Positions 16,615 to 26,132 of a DNA stretch of 64,000 bases are shown here, in pieces. The position numbers and the translations under genes were made by a program. This DNA is from Alphaproteobacteria bacterium. GTDB taxonomy: Bacteria; Pseudomonadota; Alphaproteobacteria; DSM-16000; Inquilinaceae. The notes below the pieces were generated by a model that was not told the DNA's origin, made no database searches, and saw only the letters and a list, made by a program, of their open reading frames with translations. Location: the NCBI GenBank assembly GCA_028281265.1, contig JANQKE010000131.1, positions 25,275-89,274 of the forward strand, written 5' to 3'. Each line of letters starts with the position of its first letter. Position 1 is the stretch's first letter.

Positions 16615-18822
16615 TCAGGCCCCCGGCGCCCCGCCGGCCCGGGCGATCGCGTCGAGCACGATCGGTGCGGTCAGCAGTTCGGGAAGCGCAATGCCCTCGG
16701 GCGCACCGGGGCCGTAGACGATGTTGAACGGAATGCCGTAGCGGCCGTGGCGCTGCAGATAATCGGCAATCACCGGGTCGGGGGAGGTCCAATCGGCCTG
16801 CATCGCCGTGAGGTCGGGCTCGGCCAGCCGGTCCAGCACCGGAAGCCGGTCCAGCACCAGGGTCTTGTTGATCGTGCAGGTGATGCACCAATCCGCGGTC
16901 ACATCGACGAACACGGTCCGGCCGGCCGCGACGGCCGCCGGGATCGCGGCTTCATCGAACGGCTGCCAACGGGCGGCAGCGGTTCCGGCCGCCGGGGCCC
17001 AGAAGGCATTGGGGTCCTGTCGGGTCGACACCATCGCCGGGACGGCAAATGCGGCGATCACCAAGACGCCGGCCACCGCGGAGCTGGTCAGCCTGGCCGG
17101 CCGCGGCAGCAGGGTCCGGCCCCACAAGACCGCGGCCAAAGCGACCATCGTCAGCGCGACGATCCCCGCTACGGGAGCGGAGGTCTGCGCGGCCATCACC
17201 GACAGCAGCCACACGGCCGTTCCGACCAGGGCCGCACTCATCAACCGCTTCAGCCAAACCATCCACGGTCCGGGCCTGGGCAGCCGCCGGGCCAGGCCGG
17301 GGACGGCGGCGATCAGCAGATAGGGGGTCGCCATGCCGATGCCCAGCATCGCGAACACCGCCAGGATCACCGGGGACGGGGCCGACAGGGCGAAAGCCAC
17401 CGCGGTGCCCAGGAACGGCGCACTGCAGGGGGTCGCAAGCAAGGTAGCAAACGCACCGGTGCCGAAATGGCTCCAGAAGCTCTCCCGCTCCCCCCCGGCA
17501 ACACCCGCCATGACCGCATTCAGCCGCGTCGGTAGCTGGATCTCGAACCACCCCAGCAGGTTGCAGGCGAACACCGTCAGCACCAGCACCATGAACACCA
17601 GGAACAGCGGCTGCTGGAACTGCATCCCCCAGCCGACCGCCCCGCCCGCCGCGCGGACGGCGATCGCCCCGGCAGCCAGCACCAGGAAGCTCGCGATCAC
17701 CCCGATCGCCGTCGCCAGGAAGCCGAACCGGATCGCCTGCCGGCTCTTGCCGCCGGCCTCGACCACCGACACCGCCTTGATCGACAGGACCGGCAGCACG
17801 CACGGCATCAGGTTCAGGATCAACCCGCCCAGAAACGCGATGCCGAAAACGGAAACCAGGGCGGCCGCGGTCATCGGCACCGTCTCGGCGGACGGGTTCG
17901 GGGCCGCTGCCGCTCCCGCCGACACGCCGTCCCAAAGCCCGCCCGGATCCGGGCCAACCGCCAACCGGGTCTCGACGGTGCGCGGGCCGTCGACCAGGGT
18001 CAGCGTCACATCGACGCCGGCGAGCGTCGGCCCGGTCTCGCCGAGGGGGTTCTGGACCATCGGCAGACGCGCGACCATGGACCGGCCGTCGGGCGTGTAG
18101 CGCGTCTGCGGTGCCGCGAAGGCCCAGCCATCCCCCGCCTCCACGAACACGTCCGGCTCGGCGAACGGTTCCCGGGCCTCGCCACGGACCAGCAGCGCGT
18201 CGCCCGTTTCCGCCCAGACGAGGTCGGTCAGCGTGATGCCGGCCGCCTCCCCCTCCCCCGGGACCCGGTTTTCGAACCGGTCGATCAGGAAGGCACCTTC
18301 GGCGTTCGGCATCGCCGTCCCGGATGGCAGATCCAGGGCGAGGTCCATCAGCACCGGCACGCAGATATCGGCGCAGACCAGCACGTCGGCCGTGCCGCGC
18401 AGCGCCAGCGTCCGACCGGGGGTCGCCGGCGTCAGCGTGATGGGAAAGACCACCTCGGTTTCGTAGCCATAGGTCTCCAGCCCGAAAAGCTGGAACCGGT
18501 GCGGCGCCGGCCAGGCGAAGTGGCTGTCGGCGAGGTTGATCGAGGCCGCGAAGTCTATGCGCGGCGGCAGCCCCGCATCGCCGGGGGAGCGCCAATAGGT
18601 CTTCCAGCCGTCCGGCAAGCGCAGATGCAAGCCCGCGGGGATGTCTTCGAGGTCGCCGACCCGGTCGACGGCGGCAATCAGCCGCGCTTCCATCGCCGTG
18701 CCGGGCACGATCGGTGCCGACACCCACTCCCCGAGGCCCTGCGCGCGGCCGCTGTCGGAGCCGGCAAGCCCGGCCAGACAAGCCGCCACCAGCGCGAACG
18801 CCAGACGGAGGGGGATCATCAT
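16615..18822 (-). CDS. ScsB/DsbD-like thiol:disulfide interchange protein
   Basis: Membrane reductant conductor that moves electrons from cytosolic thioredoxin to periplasmic thiols. It has 735 residues. A signal peptide follows ATG 18822 ([19 protein letters not shown]). The periplasmic N-domain carries the pair VCADICVP. The eight-helix core has the paired cysteines in [14 protein letters not shown] and [12 protein letters not shown], the DsbD hallmark. The C-terminal thioredoxin domain has the active site [16 protein letters not shown]. The large N-domain is closer to ScsB/copper-stress proteins than to E. coli DsbD. Divergent from yqgE, downstream of nothing obvious, and next to a peroxiredoxin. 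Family strong; exact subtype moderate. Confidence 0.92.
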   Translation of the reverse strand: MMIPLRLAFALVAACLAGLAGSDSGRAQGLGEWVSAPIVPGTAMEARLIAAVDRVGDLEDIPAGLHLRLPDGWKTYWRSPGDAGLPPRIDFAASINLADSHFAWPAPHRFQLFGLETYGYETEVVFPITLTPATPGRTLALRGTADVLVCADICVPVLMDLALDLPSGTAMPNAEGAFLIDRFENRVPGEGEAAGITLTDLVWAETGDALLVRGEAREPFAEPDVFVEAGDGWAFAAPQTRYTPDGRSMVARLPMVQNPLGETGPTLAGVDVTLTLVDGPRTVETRLAVGPDPGGLWDGVSAGAAAAPNPSAETVPMTAAALVSVFGIAFLGGLILNLMPCVLPVLSIKAVSVVEAGGKSRQAIRFGFLATAIGVIASFLVLAAGAIAVRAAGGAVGWGMQFQQPLFLVFMVLVLTVFACNLLGWFEIQLPTRLNAVMAGVAGGERESFWSHFGTGAFATLLATPCSAPFLGTAVAFALSAPSPVILAVFAMLGIGMATPYLLIAAVPGLARRLPRPGPWMVWLKRLMSAALVGTAVWLLSVMAAQTSAPVAGIVALTMVALAAVLWGRTLLPRPARLTSSAVAGVLVIAAFAVPAMVSTRQDPNAFWAPAAGTAAARWQPFDEAAIPAAVAAGRTVFVDVTADWCITCTINKTLVLDRLPVLDRLAEPDLTAMQADWTSPDPVIADYLQRHGRYGIPFNIVYGPGAPEGIALPELLTAPIVLDAIARAGGAPGA

Positions 18823-19065
18823 GGACAAGGACAGGGGAAAGGTCACAGGGTGCTTCCGTCAGACGTCGACCACTCCAATATAAGCGACCCAGGGGCTAGC
18901 GACCGGCTCACATTCGCGTCAAGATCACGCATCTTCCCGCGGCTGCTGGGCAGCCGAGGCCTGCACCCGAGAACGGAGGCCGGGCAAGACCGGAGCCGGA
19001 GACCGGCACTCCGGCGACACTCCACCGCAACTGTCCCCACCGTCAGGCACCGAACCCAGCTCCGC

Positions 19066-19674
19066 ATGGACGAACCGATGGATCCCAACAGCAGCACCCT
19101 CTTGGAGAACTCGAGCGACGGGTACCTCACCGGCCAGCTGCTGATCGCGATGCCGGGCATGGGCGATCCGAGGTTCCAGAAGGCCGTGATCTACGTCTGC
19201 GCGCACAGCGACCAGGGAGCCATGGGGCTGGTCGTGAACAAGCCGATGCCGTCGATCGACTTCGCGGAACTGCTGGAACAGCTCGATGTGGAGCACGAAG
19301 GCGCGGCGGTGGCGGATCTGAAGGTCCATTTCGGTGGCCCGGTTGAATCCGGCCGAGGCTTCGTGCTGCACTCCACCGACTTCGTCGACGAAGGCACCAT
19401 GCTGGTGGATCAGGAGGTCGGTCTGACCGCTACCCTCGACATCCTCCGGGCGATCGCCAGCGGGAAGGGTCCCGACCGCCATATCCTGGCCCTGGGCTAT
19501 GCCGGCTGGGGACCGGGGCAGTTGGATACCGAGATCACCGACAATGGCTGGCTGTTCGCCCCGGCCGACCAGGCCATCCTGTTCGATCCGGACATGTCGA
19601 CCAAGTGGGAACGGGCGATCTCCAAGCTGGGGATCAACCCGGCCATGCTGTCCGCCGAAGCCGGCCACGCGTAG
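19066..19674 (+). CDS. yqgE: YqgE/AlgH family protein
   Basis: About 202 residues, with the family's features: [21 protein letters not shown] at the N-terminus, VICY-like [18 protein letters not shown], and the central [16 protein letters not shown]. The C-terminus [19 protein letters not shown] is the most conserved block of the UPF0301 family. Molecular function is not established; it is sometimes linked to alginate regulation or housekeeping. Two starts, 19066 and 19078, are in frame and neither has a strong Shine-Dalgarno. It is followed by palindromic repeat C1, which may terminate transcription. Confidence 0.92.
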   Translation: MDEPMDPNSSTLLENSSDGYLTGQLLIAMPGMGDPRFQKAVIYVCAHSDQGAMGLVVNKPMPSIDFAELLEQLDVEHEGAAVADLKVHFGGPVESGRGFVLHSTDFVDEGTMLVDQEVGLTATLDILRAIASGKGPDRHILALGYAGWGPGQLDTEITDNGWLFAPADQAILFDPDMSTKWERAISKLGINPAMLSAEAGHA

Positions 19675-19695
19675 CCAGAGCATCGGGCATCGCCT

Positions 19696-19749
19696 AGAGC
19701 GAGCTTCAGACGTCACGGGCGATCGCCCATGACGTCTGAAGCCCGCTCT
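19696..19749. repeat. Repeat family C, copy C1: 54-bp palindrome with CTAG tip
   Basis: Nearly perfect palindrome around GGGCGATCGCCC (19717-19728). Arms contain GCTTCAGACGTCA and TGACGTCTGAAGC (19703-19715, 19730-19742), and outer AGAGCG/CGCTCT also pair; two mismatches in 27 pairs. It begins at a CTAG (19694-19697) whose CTAGAGCG is shared with repeat A1, and it is followed by CTGACTCTCATCTTG, similar to the flank of C2 at 39325. Confidence 0.75.
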
Positions 19750-19813
19750 GACTCTCATCTTGCTCCAGGGTCGGGCGCATCGCCCTCCTGCCCCGTCCGA
19801 CCGGTCGTTTCCC

Positions 19814-21022
19814 ATGTCCGCCACCTCCACCGGGGCCGCGCCGAGCCCGGCCCTGTTGCGTCCGCGCCTGGCCGTGACGACCGTGTTCCTGGTCCATGGT
19901 CTCTACGTCGCGGCCTGGGTTCCGCAGATCCCGATGATCAAGGCCAATCTGGGGCTGGATGAAGGCCGGCTGAGTCTGGCGCTGCTGATGATCGCGATCG
20001 GCGCGCTGGCGGCGATGCCGCTCACCGGCCGGCTGGTCACCCGGTTCGGATCCCGCGCGATCACGCTGCTGGGCACCGTGCTGATGGGTATCGCCTTCAT
20101 GCTGCCGGTGTTCATGCCGAGCTACACGGCCTTGTTGCTGTGGTTGTTGGTCGCCGGGATGGGCATCGGCATGATGGACGTGGCGATGAACGCCAACGGT
20201 GTGGAGGTGGAGAAACACTTCGACCGCTCGATCCTGTCGTCGTTGCACGGGTTCTACAGCGTCGGCGGTCTGGTCGGATCGCTGGCGATCGCGACGGCCT
20301 TGAGGTCCGGCCTGAGCCTGGAAGCGGTCGTGGCCGCGGGCGTCAGCACCTGCATCGCGGTCGGTGTGCTGGCCGGCTGGTTTCTGTTCCGAACCGACGC
20401 CAGGGCCGAAGAACCGCCGACCGCCGCCGAGCGGGCTGAAACGGCCAAGCCCCGCCGATGGCGTCGACCGACCGGGATGATCCTGCTGCTCGGGATCATC
20501 GGCACGCTGGCCTACCTGACCGAAGGGGCGGTGGTCGATTGGGGCGGGGTGTTCAGCCTGGGTCCGATCGGGGCGGATCTGGCAGATGCCGGATTGGCCT
20601 ATGCCGCGTTCTCCGCGGCCATGGCGATTACCCGGCTGATCGGCGATCGGTTGCAGGATCGGGTCGGCCGCCGGCGCCTGCTGGTCCTGGGCAGCGCGCT
20701 GGCGACGGCCGGGTTCCTGGGCTTCACCCTGGCCCCGAATCTGCCGGCGCTGATGCTGGCAAGCTTCGTGATCGGCATCGGCCTGGCCAATGTGGTGCCG
20801 ATCATGTTCGCGCTGGCCGGCCGGCAGCCCGACACCCCGTCGGCCGACGGGGTCGCCATGGTCGCAGCACTGGCCTACACCGGGTTTCTCATCGGCCCGC
20901 CGGCGATCGGATGGCTCGCCACCCATACCGATCTGCGGATGGCGTTCCTGGCCGTCACCGCCCTGGCCCTGGTGATGACGGTCCTGGCGCTGTTCGCCAT
21001 CAAGCGCCGGCCCCAGGCCTGA
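19814..21022 (+). CDS. MFS transporter (YbjJ-like)
   Basis: Twelve-helix major facilitator of 402 residues. The segment GLYVAAWVPQIPMIKANLGL in TM1 and the loop-2/3 motif GRLVTRFGSRAITLLGTVLMG are typical of the YbjJ-like group. MMDVAMNANGVEVEKHFDRS (~120-140) is its best-conserved internal stretch, and LHGFYSVGGLVG follows. The second half includes VGRRRLLVLGSALATAG. ATG 19814 directly precedes a Ser/Thr-rich cytosolic N-terminus. Convergent with trxB with only 8 bp between stops. Substrate unknown. Confidence 0.88.
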   Translation: MSATSTGAAPSPALLRPRLAVTTVFLVHGLYVAAWVPQIPMIKANLGLDEGRLSLALLMIAIGALAAMPLTGRLVTRFGSRAITLLGTVLMGIAFMLPVFMPSYTALLLWLLVAGMGIGMMDVAMNANGVEVEKHFDRSILSSLHGFYSVGGLVGSLAIATALRSGLSLEAVVAAGVSTCIAVGVLAGWFLFRTDARAEEPPTAAERAETAKPRRWRRPTGMILLLGIIGTLAYLTEGAVVDWGGVFSLGPIGADLADAGLAYAAFSAAMAITRLIGDRLQDRVGRRRLLVLGSALATAGFLGFTLAPNLPALMLASFVIGIGLANVVPIMFALAGRQPDTPSADGVAMVAALAYTGFLIGPPAIGWLATHTDLRMAFLAVTALALVMTVLALFAIKRRPQA

Positions 21023-21030
21023 CCGGCCCG

Positions 21031-22014
21031 CTACGCCGCCGCTTCGCGCCCGGCGATCCGCGGGGTGTGATCCAGGGCTGCCCGCTCGGCAACGAACTTC
21101 TCGGCTTCCAGCGCGGCCATGCAGCCCATCCCGGCCGCGGTGACGGCCTGGCGATAGATCTTGTCCTTGACGTCCCCGGCGGCGAACACCCCGGGGACGC
21201 TGGTGGCGGTGCTGTCCGGTGCGGTCAGGATGTAGCCCGCGGCGTCCATATCGACCTTGCCCTTGAAAAGGGCCGTCGCCGGATCGTGGCCGATCGCCAC
21301 GAACATGCCGTCGACCGCGACGTCCCGGGCCTCCCCGGTCTTCGTGTCGACCAGCCGCAGGCCGGTTACGCCGCTGTCGTCGCCCAGCACCGCGTCGACC
21401 GTATGATCCCAGACGATCGAGATCTTGGGATGCTTGAACACCCGATCCTGCAGGATCTTCTCCGCCCGCAGCTTGTCCCGGCGGTGGACCAGGGTGACGT
21501 GGTCGACGATGTTGGCGAGGTAGAGGGCCTCCTCGGCAGCCGAGTTGCCGCCCCCGATCACCGCCACGCGGCGGCCCCGGAAGAAGAAGCCGTCGCAGGT
21601 CGCACAAGCCGAAACGCCCTTGCCGTTGAAAGCCTGTTCGCTCTCCAGCCCCAGCCAGCGGGCCTGCGCCCCGGTGGCGATGATCACCGCATCGGCCTCG
21701 AAGACGTCGCCGCTATCCGCGGTAGCGGTGAACGGGCGGCGCTCGAAATCGACCTCGGTGATCAGATCGAACACCATCTCGGTGCCGACATGCTCGGCCT
21801 GCTTCATCATCTGTTCCATCAGCCAGGGGCCCTGGATCACGTCGGCGAAGCCGGGATAATTCTCCACATCGGTGGTGATGGTGAGCTGGCCGCCGGGCTG
21901 CAGCCCCTGCACCAGCGTCGTCTCCAGCCCCGCCCGCGCGGCATAGATGGCCGCCGTGTAGCCGGCCGGGCCGGAGCCGATGATCAGAACCTGGGTGCGG
22001 TGGCGGGTGGACAT
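21031..22014 (-). CDS. trxB: Thioredoxin reductase (NADPH)
   Basis: Flavoenzyme of 327 residues reducing thioredoxin with NADPH. FAD site: VLIIGSGPAGYTAAIYAARAG near the N-terminus and GVFAAGDVKDKIYRQAVTAA near the C-terminus. Redox-active pair: SACATCDGFFF (CATC). NADPH site: VAVIGGGNSAAEEALYLA and VHRRDKLRA. ATG 22014 (MSTRHRTQVL) starts at the family position. It likely feeds electrons to the peroxiredoxin and ScsB-like pathway via thioredoxin. Confidence 0.97.
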   Translation of the reverse strand: MSTRHRTQVLIIGSGPAGYTAAIYAARAGLETTLVQGLQPGGQLTITTDVENYPGFADVIQGPWLMEQMMKQAEHVGTEMVFDLITEVDFERRPFTATADSGDVFEADAVIIATGAQARWLGLESEQAFNGKGVSACATCDGFFFRGRRVAVIGGGNSAAEEALYLANIVDHVTLVHRRDKLRAEKILQDRVFKHPKISIVWDHTVDAVLGDDSGVTGLRLVDTKTGEARDVAVDGMFVAIGHDPATALFKGKVDMDAAGYILTAPDSTATSVPGVFAAGDVKDKIYRQAVTAAGMGCMAALEAEKFVAERAALDHTPRIAGREAAA

Positions 22015-22132
22015 CGGATCGCTCCTGATCGAAGGGCCGGCAGCCGCGGCCCGAAGGACTCTGCTTGCCGTCCAACCTAGGCAACCCGCCGGGACCGAAC
22101 AAGCGAGCGCCGGCTGCACCCCAGACAGCCGG

Positions 22133-23494
22133 TCAGCGGTCCTTCCGGTCGCCCGACCGCCCGGGCCGGCCCCGCCGCATGGCCGAACGGGCGAGGGTCA
22201 TCAGAGCCGGGGAGGTCCGCAACAGGGCGACGAACCGGGACCGCCGTTCCACGGGCCGCTCCGCCCGGCGGGTCATCCGGTACAGCACGAAGACGATGAA
22301 CGCCGAATGCACCACCGCGGTGTAGCCGAAGAAGGCCGGCGGACCGTAGAGATCGAGCGCGATCGCGGAGACCAGCGGGCCGATGATCGCCCCCAGCGCG
22401 TAGAACAGGGTGATGCCGGCGGCGACGTCGACGAATTGGCCCGGCTTGGCGAAATCGTTGGCATGCGCGGCCGACAGCGAATAGAGCGGCAAGGCGAAGC
22501 CGCCGAACAGGAACGACCCGACGAAGGCCAAAGCGACCGCCTCGCCGGCCGTGGCCGAGAGCAGCACCCCGGCTCCGACCGCGCCCCCGGTCGTGGCGAT
22601 CAGGGTCGACCGGCGGCCGGCCACGTCCGACAACCAGCCCAGCGGATACTGCAGGACCGCACCGCCGATGATGCCGAGGCTCATGAACACCGCGACCTCG
22701 CCGATATCGAATCCGGACGCGTTGGCGAACAGCGGGCCGTTGGTGCGGAAGGCGGCGTTGGTCAACCCGATCGTGAAGCACCCGATAGCGGCCACCGGCG
22801 ACAGCCGCCACAGGAACTTCGGATCGAAATCGGCGTTCGCCGGCGATCTGGGACCCGGCTGACCGGACAGGCTGACCGGCACCACGGCCAGACACATCAT
22901 CACCGCCACCAGGGCGAACAGCGTGAACCCGTCGGTACCGACAACCGGCAGCAGGAACTGCACGGCCGTCACCACGACCAGATCGAGGATACGATAGACC
23001 GCCAGCACCCGACCCCGGCGGCCGTTGGGGGCCTGGTCGTTCAGCCAGCTCTCGATCACCATAGCGAGACCGCAGAACGCGATCCCCATGACGAACCGGG
23101 AGGCCGCCCACACCCACGGGTCGATCATCAGCACCAGCACGATGCTGGCCGCCGCGGAGAGCGCGGCGAAGGCGGCAAACACGCGGATATGGCCGGCAAG
23201 GCGGATCAGCCGGGCCGTGTAGACGACCCCCAGCAGGAAGCCCAGGAAATAGGCCGCCCCGACCAGGCCGATCACGGTGTCGCCGAAGCCTTCGGCCGAC
23301 GCCCTGAGGGCCGCCAACGTCCCCAGCAGCCCGTTGCCCGCGAGCAGGAAGGCCGCCGACACATAGAGCGGCAGGATGGAGGCGAAGGGCACGGAGAGGG
23401 ACCGGGTGTGGCAAGCGGGTGACACCGATGTCACGCCGGTTCCGTCCGCACCGGTAGGGGGGCAATCCGCAACGCACCCCGGGACCGACGGCAT
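22133..23494 (-). CDS. MFS transporter
   Basis: Major facilitator with about twelve helices, 453 residues at the chosen start. The first helix is SILPLYVSAAFLLAGNGLLG, about residue 39, so the true start may be a GTG near 23425. GLVGAAYFLGFLLGVVYTARLIRLAGHIR resembles the loop 2-3 region, and YPLGWLSDVAGRRSTLIATTGG is the equivalent in the second half. The loss of the usual long central loop and the FALPLYSLSAAHAND segment resemble the YcaD-like/sugar-efflux group. Divergent from a pirin gene. Substrate unknown. Confidence 0.85.
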   Translation of the reverse strand: MPSVPGCVADCPPTGADGTGVTSVSPACHTRSLSVPFASILPLYVSAAFLLAGNGLLGTLAALRASAEGFGDTVIGLVGAAYFLGFLLGVVYTARLIRLAGHIRVFAAFAALSAAASIVLVLMIDPWVWAASRFVMGIAFCGLAMVIESWLNDQAPNGRRGRVLAVYRILDLVVVTAVQFLLPVVGTDGFTLFALVAVMMCLAVVPVSLSGQPGPRSPANADFDPKFLWRLSPVAAIGCFTIGLTNAAFRTNGPLFANASGFDIGEVAVFMSLGIIGGAVLQYPLGWLSDVAGRRSTLIATTGGAVGAGVLLSATAGEAVALAFVGSFLFGGFALPLYSLSAAHANDFAKPGQFVDVAAGITLFYALGAIIGPLVSAIALDLYGPPAFFGYTAVVHSAFIVFVLYRMTRRAERPVERRSRFVALLRTSPALMTLARSAMRRGRPGRSGDRKDR

Positions 23495-23565
23495 GGCTAC
23501 CGGGGTCGGCGCGGATCTGGACGTGGTCTTTCAACACGGTGTCGCCCAGCGCGACGGCCCGGCCG

Positions 23566-23600
23566 GGCAGATCCATCCGGTCGTCCCTGAAACCACTCCG
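23566..23600 (+). repeat. Repeat family A, terminal fragment A4
   Basis: Contains ATCCATCCGGTCGTCCCTGA, close to the end of copy A3 (CACCCGGTCGTCCCTGAGAA). Only the inner end of the element is recognisable, and the CTAG tip is lost. Confidence 0.45.
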
Positions 23601-23633
23601 ACTGTCCCGTCGCGGAAACGGTCCGGTGACGTT

Positions 23634-23650
23634 GCGTAATATTGTTACGC
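23634..23650. promoter_or_regulatory. Inverted repeat upstream of the second pirin gene
   Basis: GCGTAA (23634-23639) and TTACGC (23645-23650), perfect 6-bp arms around TATTG. It lies 112 bp upstream of the pirin start and 140 bp from the divergent MFS start. The size and spacing suit a dimeric repressor; no linked regulator gene is present. Confidence 0.4.
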
Positions 23651-23761
23651 CACCGGGGTTCGACCATCTCCATCGCGACAGCGCGCGGCGGCCGCCGGCT
23701 CCGGGAACAAGCCCGGCCCGTTCGGCCCCCCACGCGCCCCTCGCGACAGGAGATCACGACC

Positions 23762-24469
23762 ATGATGGCCATTCGCCGTTCCGAAGAGCGGGGACCGACC
23801 CGCATCGGCTGGCTCGACAGCCGGCACAGCTTCTCCTTCGGCCAGTATCACGATCCGCGGTTCATGGGGTTCCGGGCGCTGCGGGTGATCAACGAGGATC
23901 GGGTGACCGGCGGTGCCGGCTTCGGTGAGCATCCGCACCGGGACATGGAGATCATCTCCTATGTGCTGTCCGGCGCGCTGGAGCATCGCGACAGCATGGG
24001 CAACGGCGCGGTGATCCGTCCCGGCGATGTCCAGATCATGAGCGCGGGGACCGGGGTCCGGCACTCGGAGTTCAATCACGCCGCCGCCGATCCCGTCCAC
24101 TTCCTGCAGATCTGGATTGTCCCGGACCGGGCCGGCCATACCCCGAGCTACCAGCAGCAGGCGTTCACCGAGGACGACAAGCGCGGGCGGCTGCGGCTGG
24201 TCGGCTCCCCGGACGGGCGCGACGGCTCGGTCCTGATCCATCAGGATGTCGACCTCCACGCCGCCATCCTGCCGGAAGGGGTGACCGTGACCCACAGCCC
24301 GGCCCAAGGCCGGCATGTCTGGGTCCAGGTCGCCCGCGGCACCGTCGAGGTCAACGGCCAGCTCCTCAACGCCGGTGACGGCGCGGCCCTGAGCGACGAG
24401 GACACGGTTGCGCTGACCGGCAAGAGCAACGCCGCCGACACGGAGGTCCTGGTGTTCGACTTGGCCTGA
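23762..24469 (+). CDS. Pirin-family protein (YhhW-like, putative quercetinase)
   Basis: Short-form pirin of 235 residues. It opens MMAIRRSEERGPTRIGWLDS and RHSFSFGQYHDPRFMGFRALRVINED, diagnostic of the YhhW subgroup. Metal ligands lie in GEHPHRDMEIISYVLSG (His-x-His) and in GVRHSEFNHAA (His and Glu). Members oxidise quercetin in vitro, but the in vivo role is unsettled. GGAG precedes the start by about 9 bases. A strong hairpin follows the stop. Confidence 0.93.
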   Translation: MMAIRRSEERGPTRIGWLDSRHSFSFGQYHDPRFMGFRALRVINEDRVTGGAGFGEHPHRDMEIISYVLSGALEHRDSMGNGAVIRPGDVQIMSAGTGVRHSEFNHAAADPVHFLQIWIVPDRAGHTPSYQQQAFTEDDKRGRLRLVGSPDGRDGSVLIHQDVDLHAAILPEGVTVTHSPAQGRHVWVQVARGTVEVNGQLLNAGDGAALSDEDTVALTGKSNAADTEVLVFDLA

Positions 24470-24476
24470 TGCCCGG

Positions 24477-24507
24477 GGCCGGCGGGGACCATCCGCCCCC
24501 GCCGGCC
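24477..24507 (+). terminator. Terminator-like hairpin after the pirin gene
   Basis: Perfect 11-bp GC stem GGCCGGCGGGG / CCCCGCCGGCC (24477-24487 and 24497-24507), 9-base loop, starting 8 bases after the stop. No U-tract is evident. It may also bound the convergent gene at 24631. Confidence 0.55.
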
Positions 24508-24630
24508 GTGCCCGGCAGGCGCAAGCGGGTGGGGCTCGCGGGGCAGCCTCATCCGCTCCGGCCGGCCGGCCTGGACATCCGCCGGCCCGGCTGAGGGCGG
24601 CCTCCGAGCGGGCGATAGCGGGGACGGCGG

Positions 24631-25242
24631 TCACGACCGGTCCAGGGTCTCCAGGGTCCGCTCGAGGGCGCCGAGCCGGTCTTGACCCCAGAACAGCTCC
24701 CCGGTTTCCAGCGCCCAGGTCGGCGCGCCGAACACACCTGCGGCCAAGCCGACCCGATTGTGCGCGTCCTGCTGCGCGGCCACCGCCTCGCCGTCGATCG
24801 CAGTGAGGATCGCCTCGGCATCGTAGCCCAGCCCGGTCGCGATCTGGCCCAGGGTGGTCCGATCGGCGATATCCCGCTCCTCCACCCAGACCGCCCGCAT
24901 GATCCGGAAGGCGAACTCCAGCGCGTCCCCGCCGGCCCGATCGACCGCGATGATCGCCCCCCGGGCCATGGTGTCGTCGACCGGGAAGTGTTTCGGCTCG
25001 AGATTGGCGGGCAGCGCGCGTTCCGCCCGGATCCGCCTGAGTTCCATCATCCGGTAGGCCTTGCGGGCGGCCGAGCGCTGCAGCAGGGGCACGAACCCGT
25101 TCGGGGCGAAGACGATCCGCGCATCGACCGGGCGTACCCGCACGGTCAGCCCCCGCCGTCGGGCCAGGCGGCCGAAGGCCTGGTGGCCGAAATAGGCGAA
25201 CGGCGAGGCGGGAACGAAATAGTAGTCGACGGTGGGAGGCAT
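24631..25242 (-). CDS. 2-hydroxychromene-2-carboxylate isomerase-like DsbA-family protein
   Basis: Kappa-GST/DsbA-fold protein of 203 residues. VDYYFVPASPFAYFGH is the HCCA isomerase N-terminus, in which Ser near position 12 activates glutathione. Other family blocks are RPVDARIVFAPNG, FPVDDTMARGAII, the helix MRAVWVEERDIADRTTL and the cis-Pro region VGLAAGVFGAPTWALETGELFWGQDRL, which ends with the typical WGQDRL. Known members isomerise HCCA in naphthalene degradation, but most genomic copies have no such pathway, as here. Glutathione-linked chemistry is therefore the safe inference. Confidence 0.88.
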   Translation of the reverse strand: MPPTVDYYFVPASPFAYFGHQAFGRLARRRGLTVRVRPVDARIVFAPNGFVPLLQRSAARKAYRMMELRRIRAERALPANLEPKHFPVDDTMARGAIIAVDRAGGDALEFAFRIMRAVWVEERDIADRTTLGQIATGLGYDAEAILTAIDGEAVAAQQDAHNRVGLAAGVFGAPTWALETGELFWGQDRLGALERTLETLDRS

Positions 25243-25286
25243 CGGCGGGCTCCGGAAGGGCATGCGGGAACGGATCGGACCAAGGT

Positions 25287-25420
25287 ACGACGAGCCAGGC
25301 TCATCGCGACGGGGCGAGCGCGTCCGCGCGGCCGGGCCTTCCGCGAGACAAGCCTCGTGGGAGGCTTGATCACCAGGACGACGACAGATGAGGTCATCTC
25401 AGCACAAACCGGTATCAGTC
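25287..25420. repeat. Repeat family D, copy D1
   Basis: Shares its left palindrome (GAGCCAGGCTCATCG) and right end (ACAAACCGGTATCAGTC) with D2 at 63111. The middle aligns only loosely (AAGCCTCGTGGGAGGCTT and CAGATGAGGTCATCTCAGC are themselves small palindromes). The right tip gives the TGA stop of the D-lyxose isomerase-like gene (25415-25417). Confidence 0.75.
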
Positions 25421-26092
25421 GTCCGGCAGTTCGGACCACAGCGGCCACAGGATCGGCACGTCTTCATCGATCTCGGCGAAGCGGCCGACCGGCTCATCGA
25501 AGAAATTGTCGGCAAGGTCGTCGTTGACCTGGCTGACCTCCCCGACCAGGACCTTCCCGGTACCGACCTTTCCGTAGAAGCGGTGGCTGATCCCGCGGTC
25601 GAGGGTGATGCTCTCCCCGGCGCGCACGGTCACCGGCTCCCCCGGGGCGAGGGTGCGGGGAATGCCGTCGGTGCGCACCGTGACCGGGGCGGTGCGGTTC
25701 AGCGCGCCATTGGGGGTGGTGTGGAACAGCTCCAGCACCAGGTCCCCCCCGCCGCGGACGATGATGTCCTCCAGCTTCACCTTGTGGAAGTGGAACGGAC
25801 ATTCCTGGCCCTCGCGGATCACCATGATCTTCTCGGCGTAGGGCACGGTGTCCGGGTCGGACTGCTTGCCGTTGCGCAGGCAGAACAGGATCAGCCCGCG
25901 CCGGGCGAAGTCCCCGCCGCCGTAGTCGGTGATGTCCCAGCCCATCTGCCGGTCGCGCACGAACCGCCGGGTCTCCGGCTCCTGCGCCCAGCGCTCGGGC
26001 CCCCAATAGGCCCAAGGCGGCAGGCGGAACCGATGGTCCCGGAAGAAGGCTGCGGTGTCCCGCATCAGCGCATTGATCTCGCTGCGCTTCAT
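25415..26092 (-). CDS. D-lyxose/D-mannose isomerase-like cupin (D-lyxose ketol-isomerase family)
   Basis: Mn2+-dependent sugar isomerase family, 225 residues. The start MKRSEINALMRDTAAFFRDH and RLPPWAYWGPERW are the family N-terminus. The cupin metal site is in ECPFHFHKVKLEDIIVRGGG (two His and Glu), with the fourth ligand in DRGISHRFYG. Predicted reaction is D-lyxose to D-xylulose or D-mannose to D-fructose. It is 40 bp downstream of an SDR oxidoreductase and probably cotranscribed, which suggests a pentose or polyol pathway. Its last codon and stop meet repeat D1. Confidence 0.88.
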   Translation of the reverse strand: MKRSEINALMRDTAAFFRDHRFRLPPWAYWGPERWAQEPETRRFVRDRQMGWDITDYGGGDFARRGLILFCLRNGKQSDPDTVPYAEKIMVIREGQECPFHFHKVKLEDIIVRGGGDLVLELFHTTPNGALNRTAPVTVRTDGIPRTLAPGEPVTVRAGESITLDRGISHRFYGKVGTGKVLVGEVSQVNDDLADNFFDEPVGRFAEIDEDVPILWPLWSELPDD

Positions 26093-26132
26093 CACGCGAT
26101 ATCCTCGATTGCAGGGCCTCGGTCGCCGGCGG

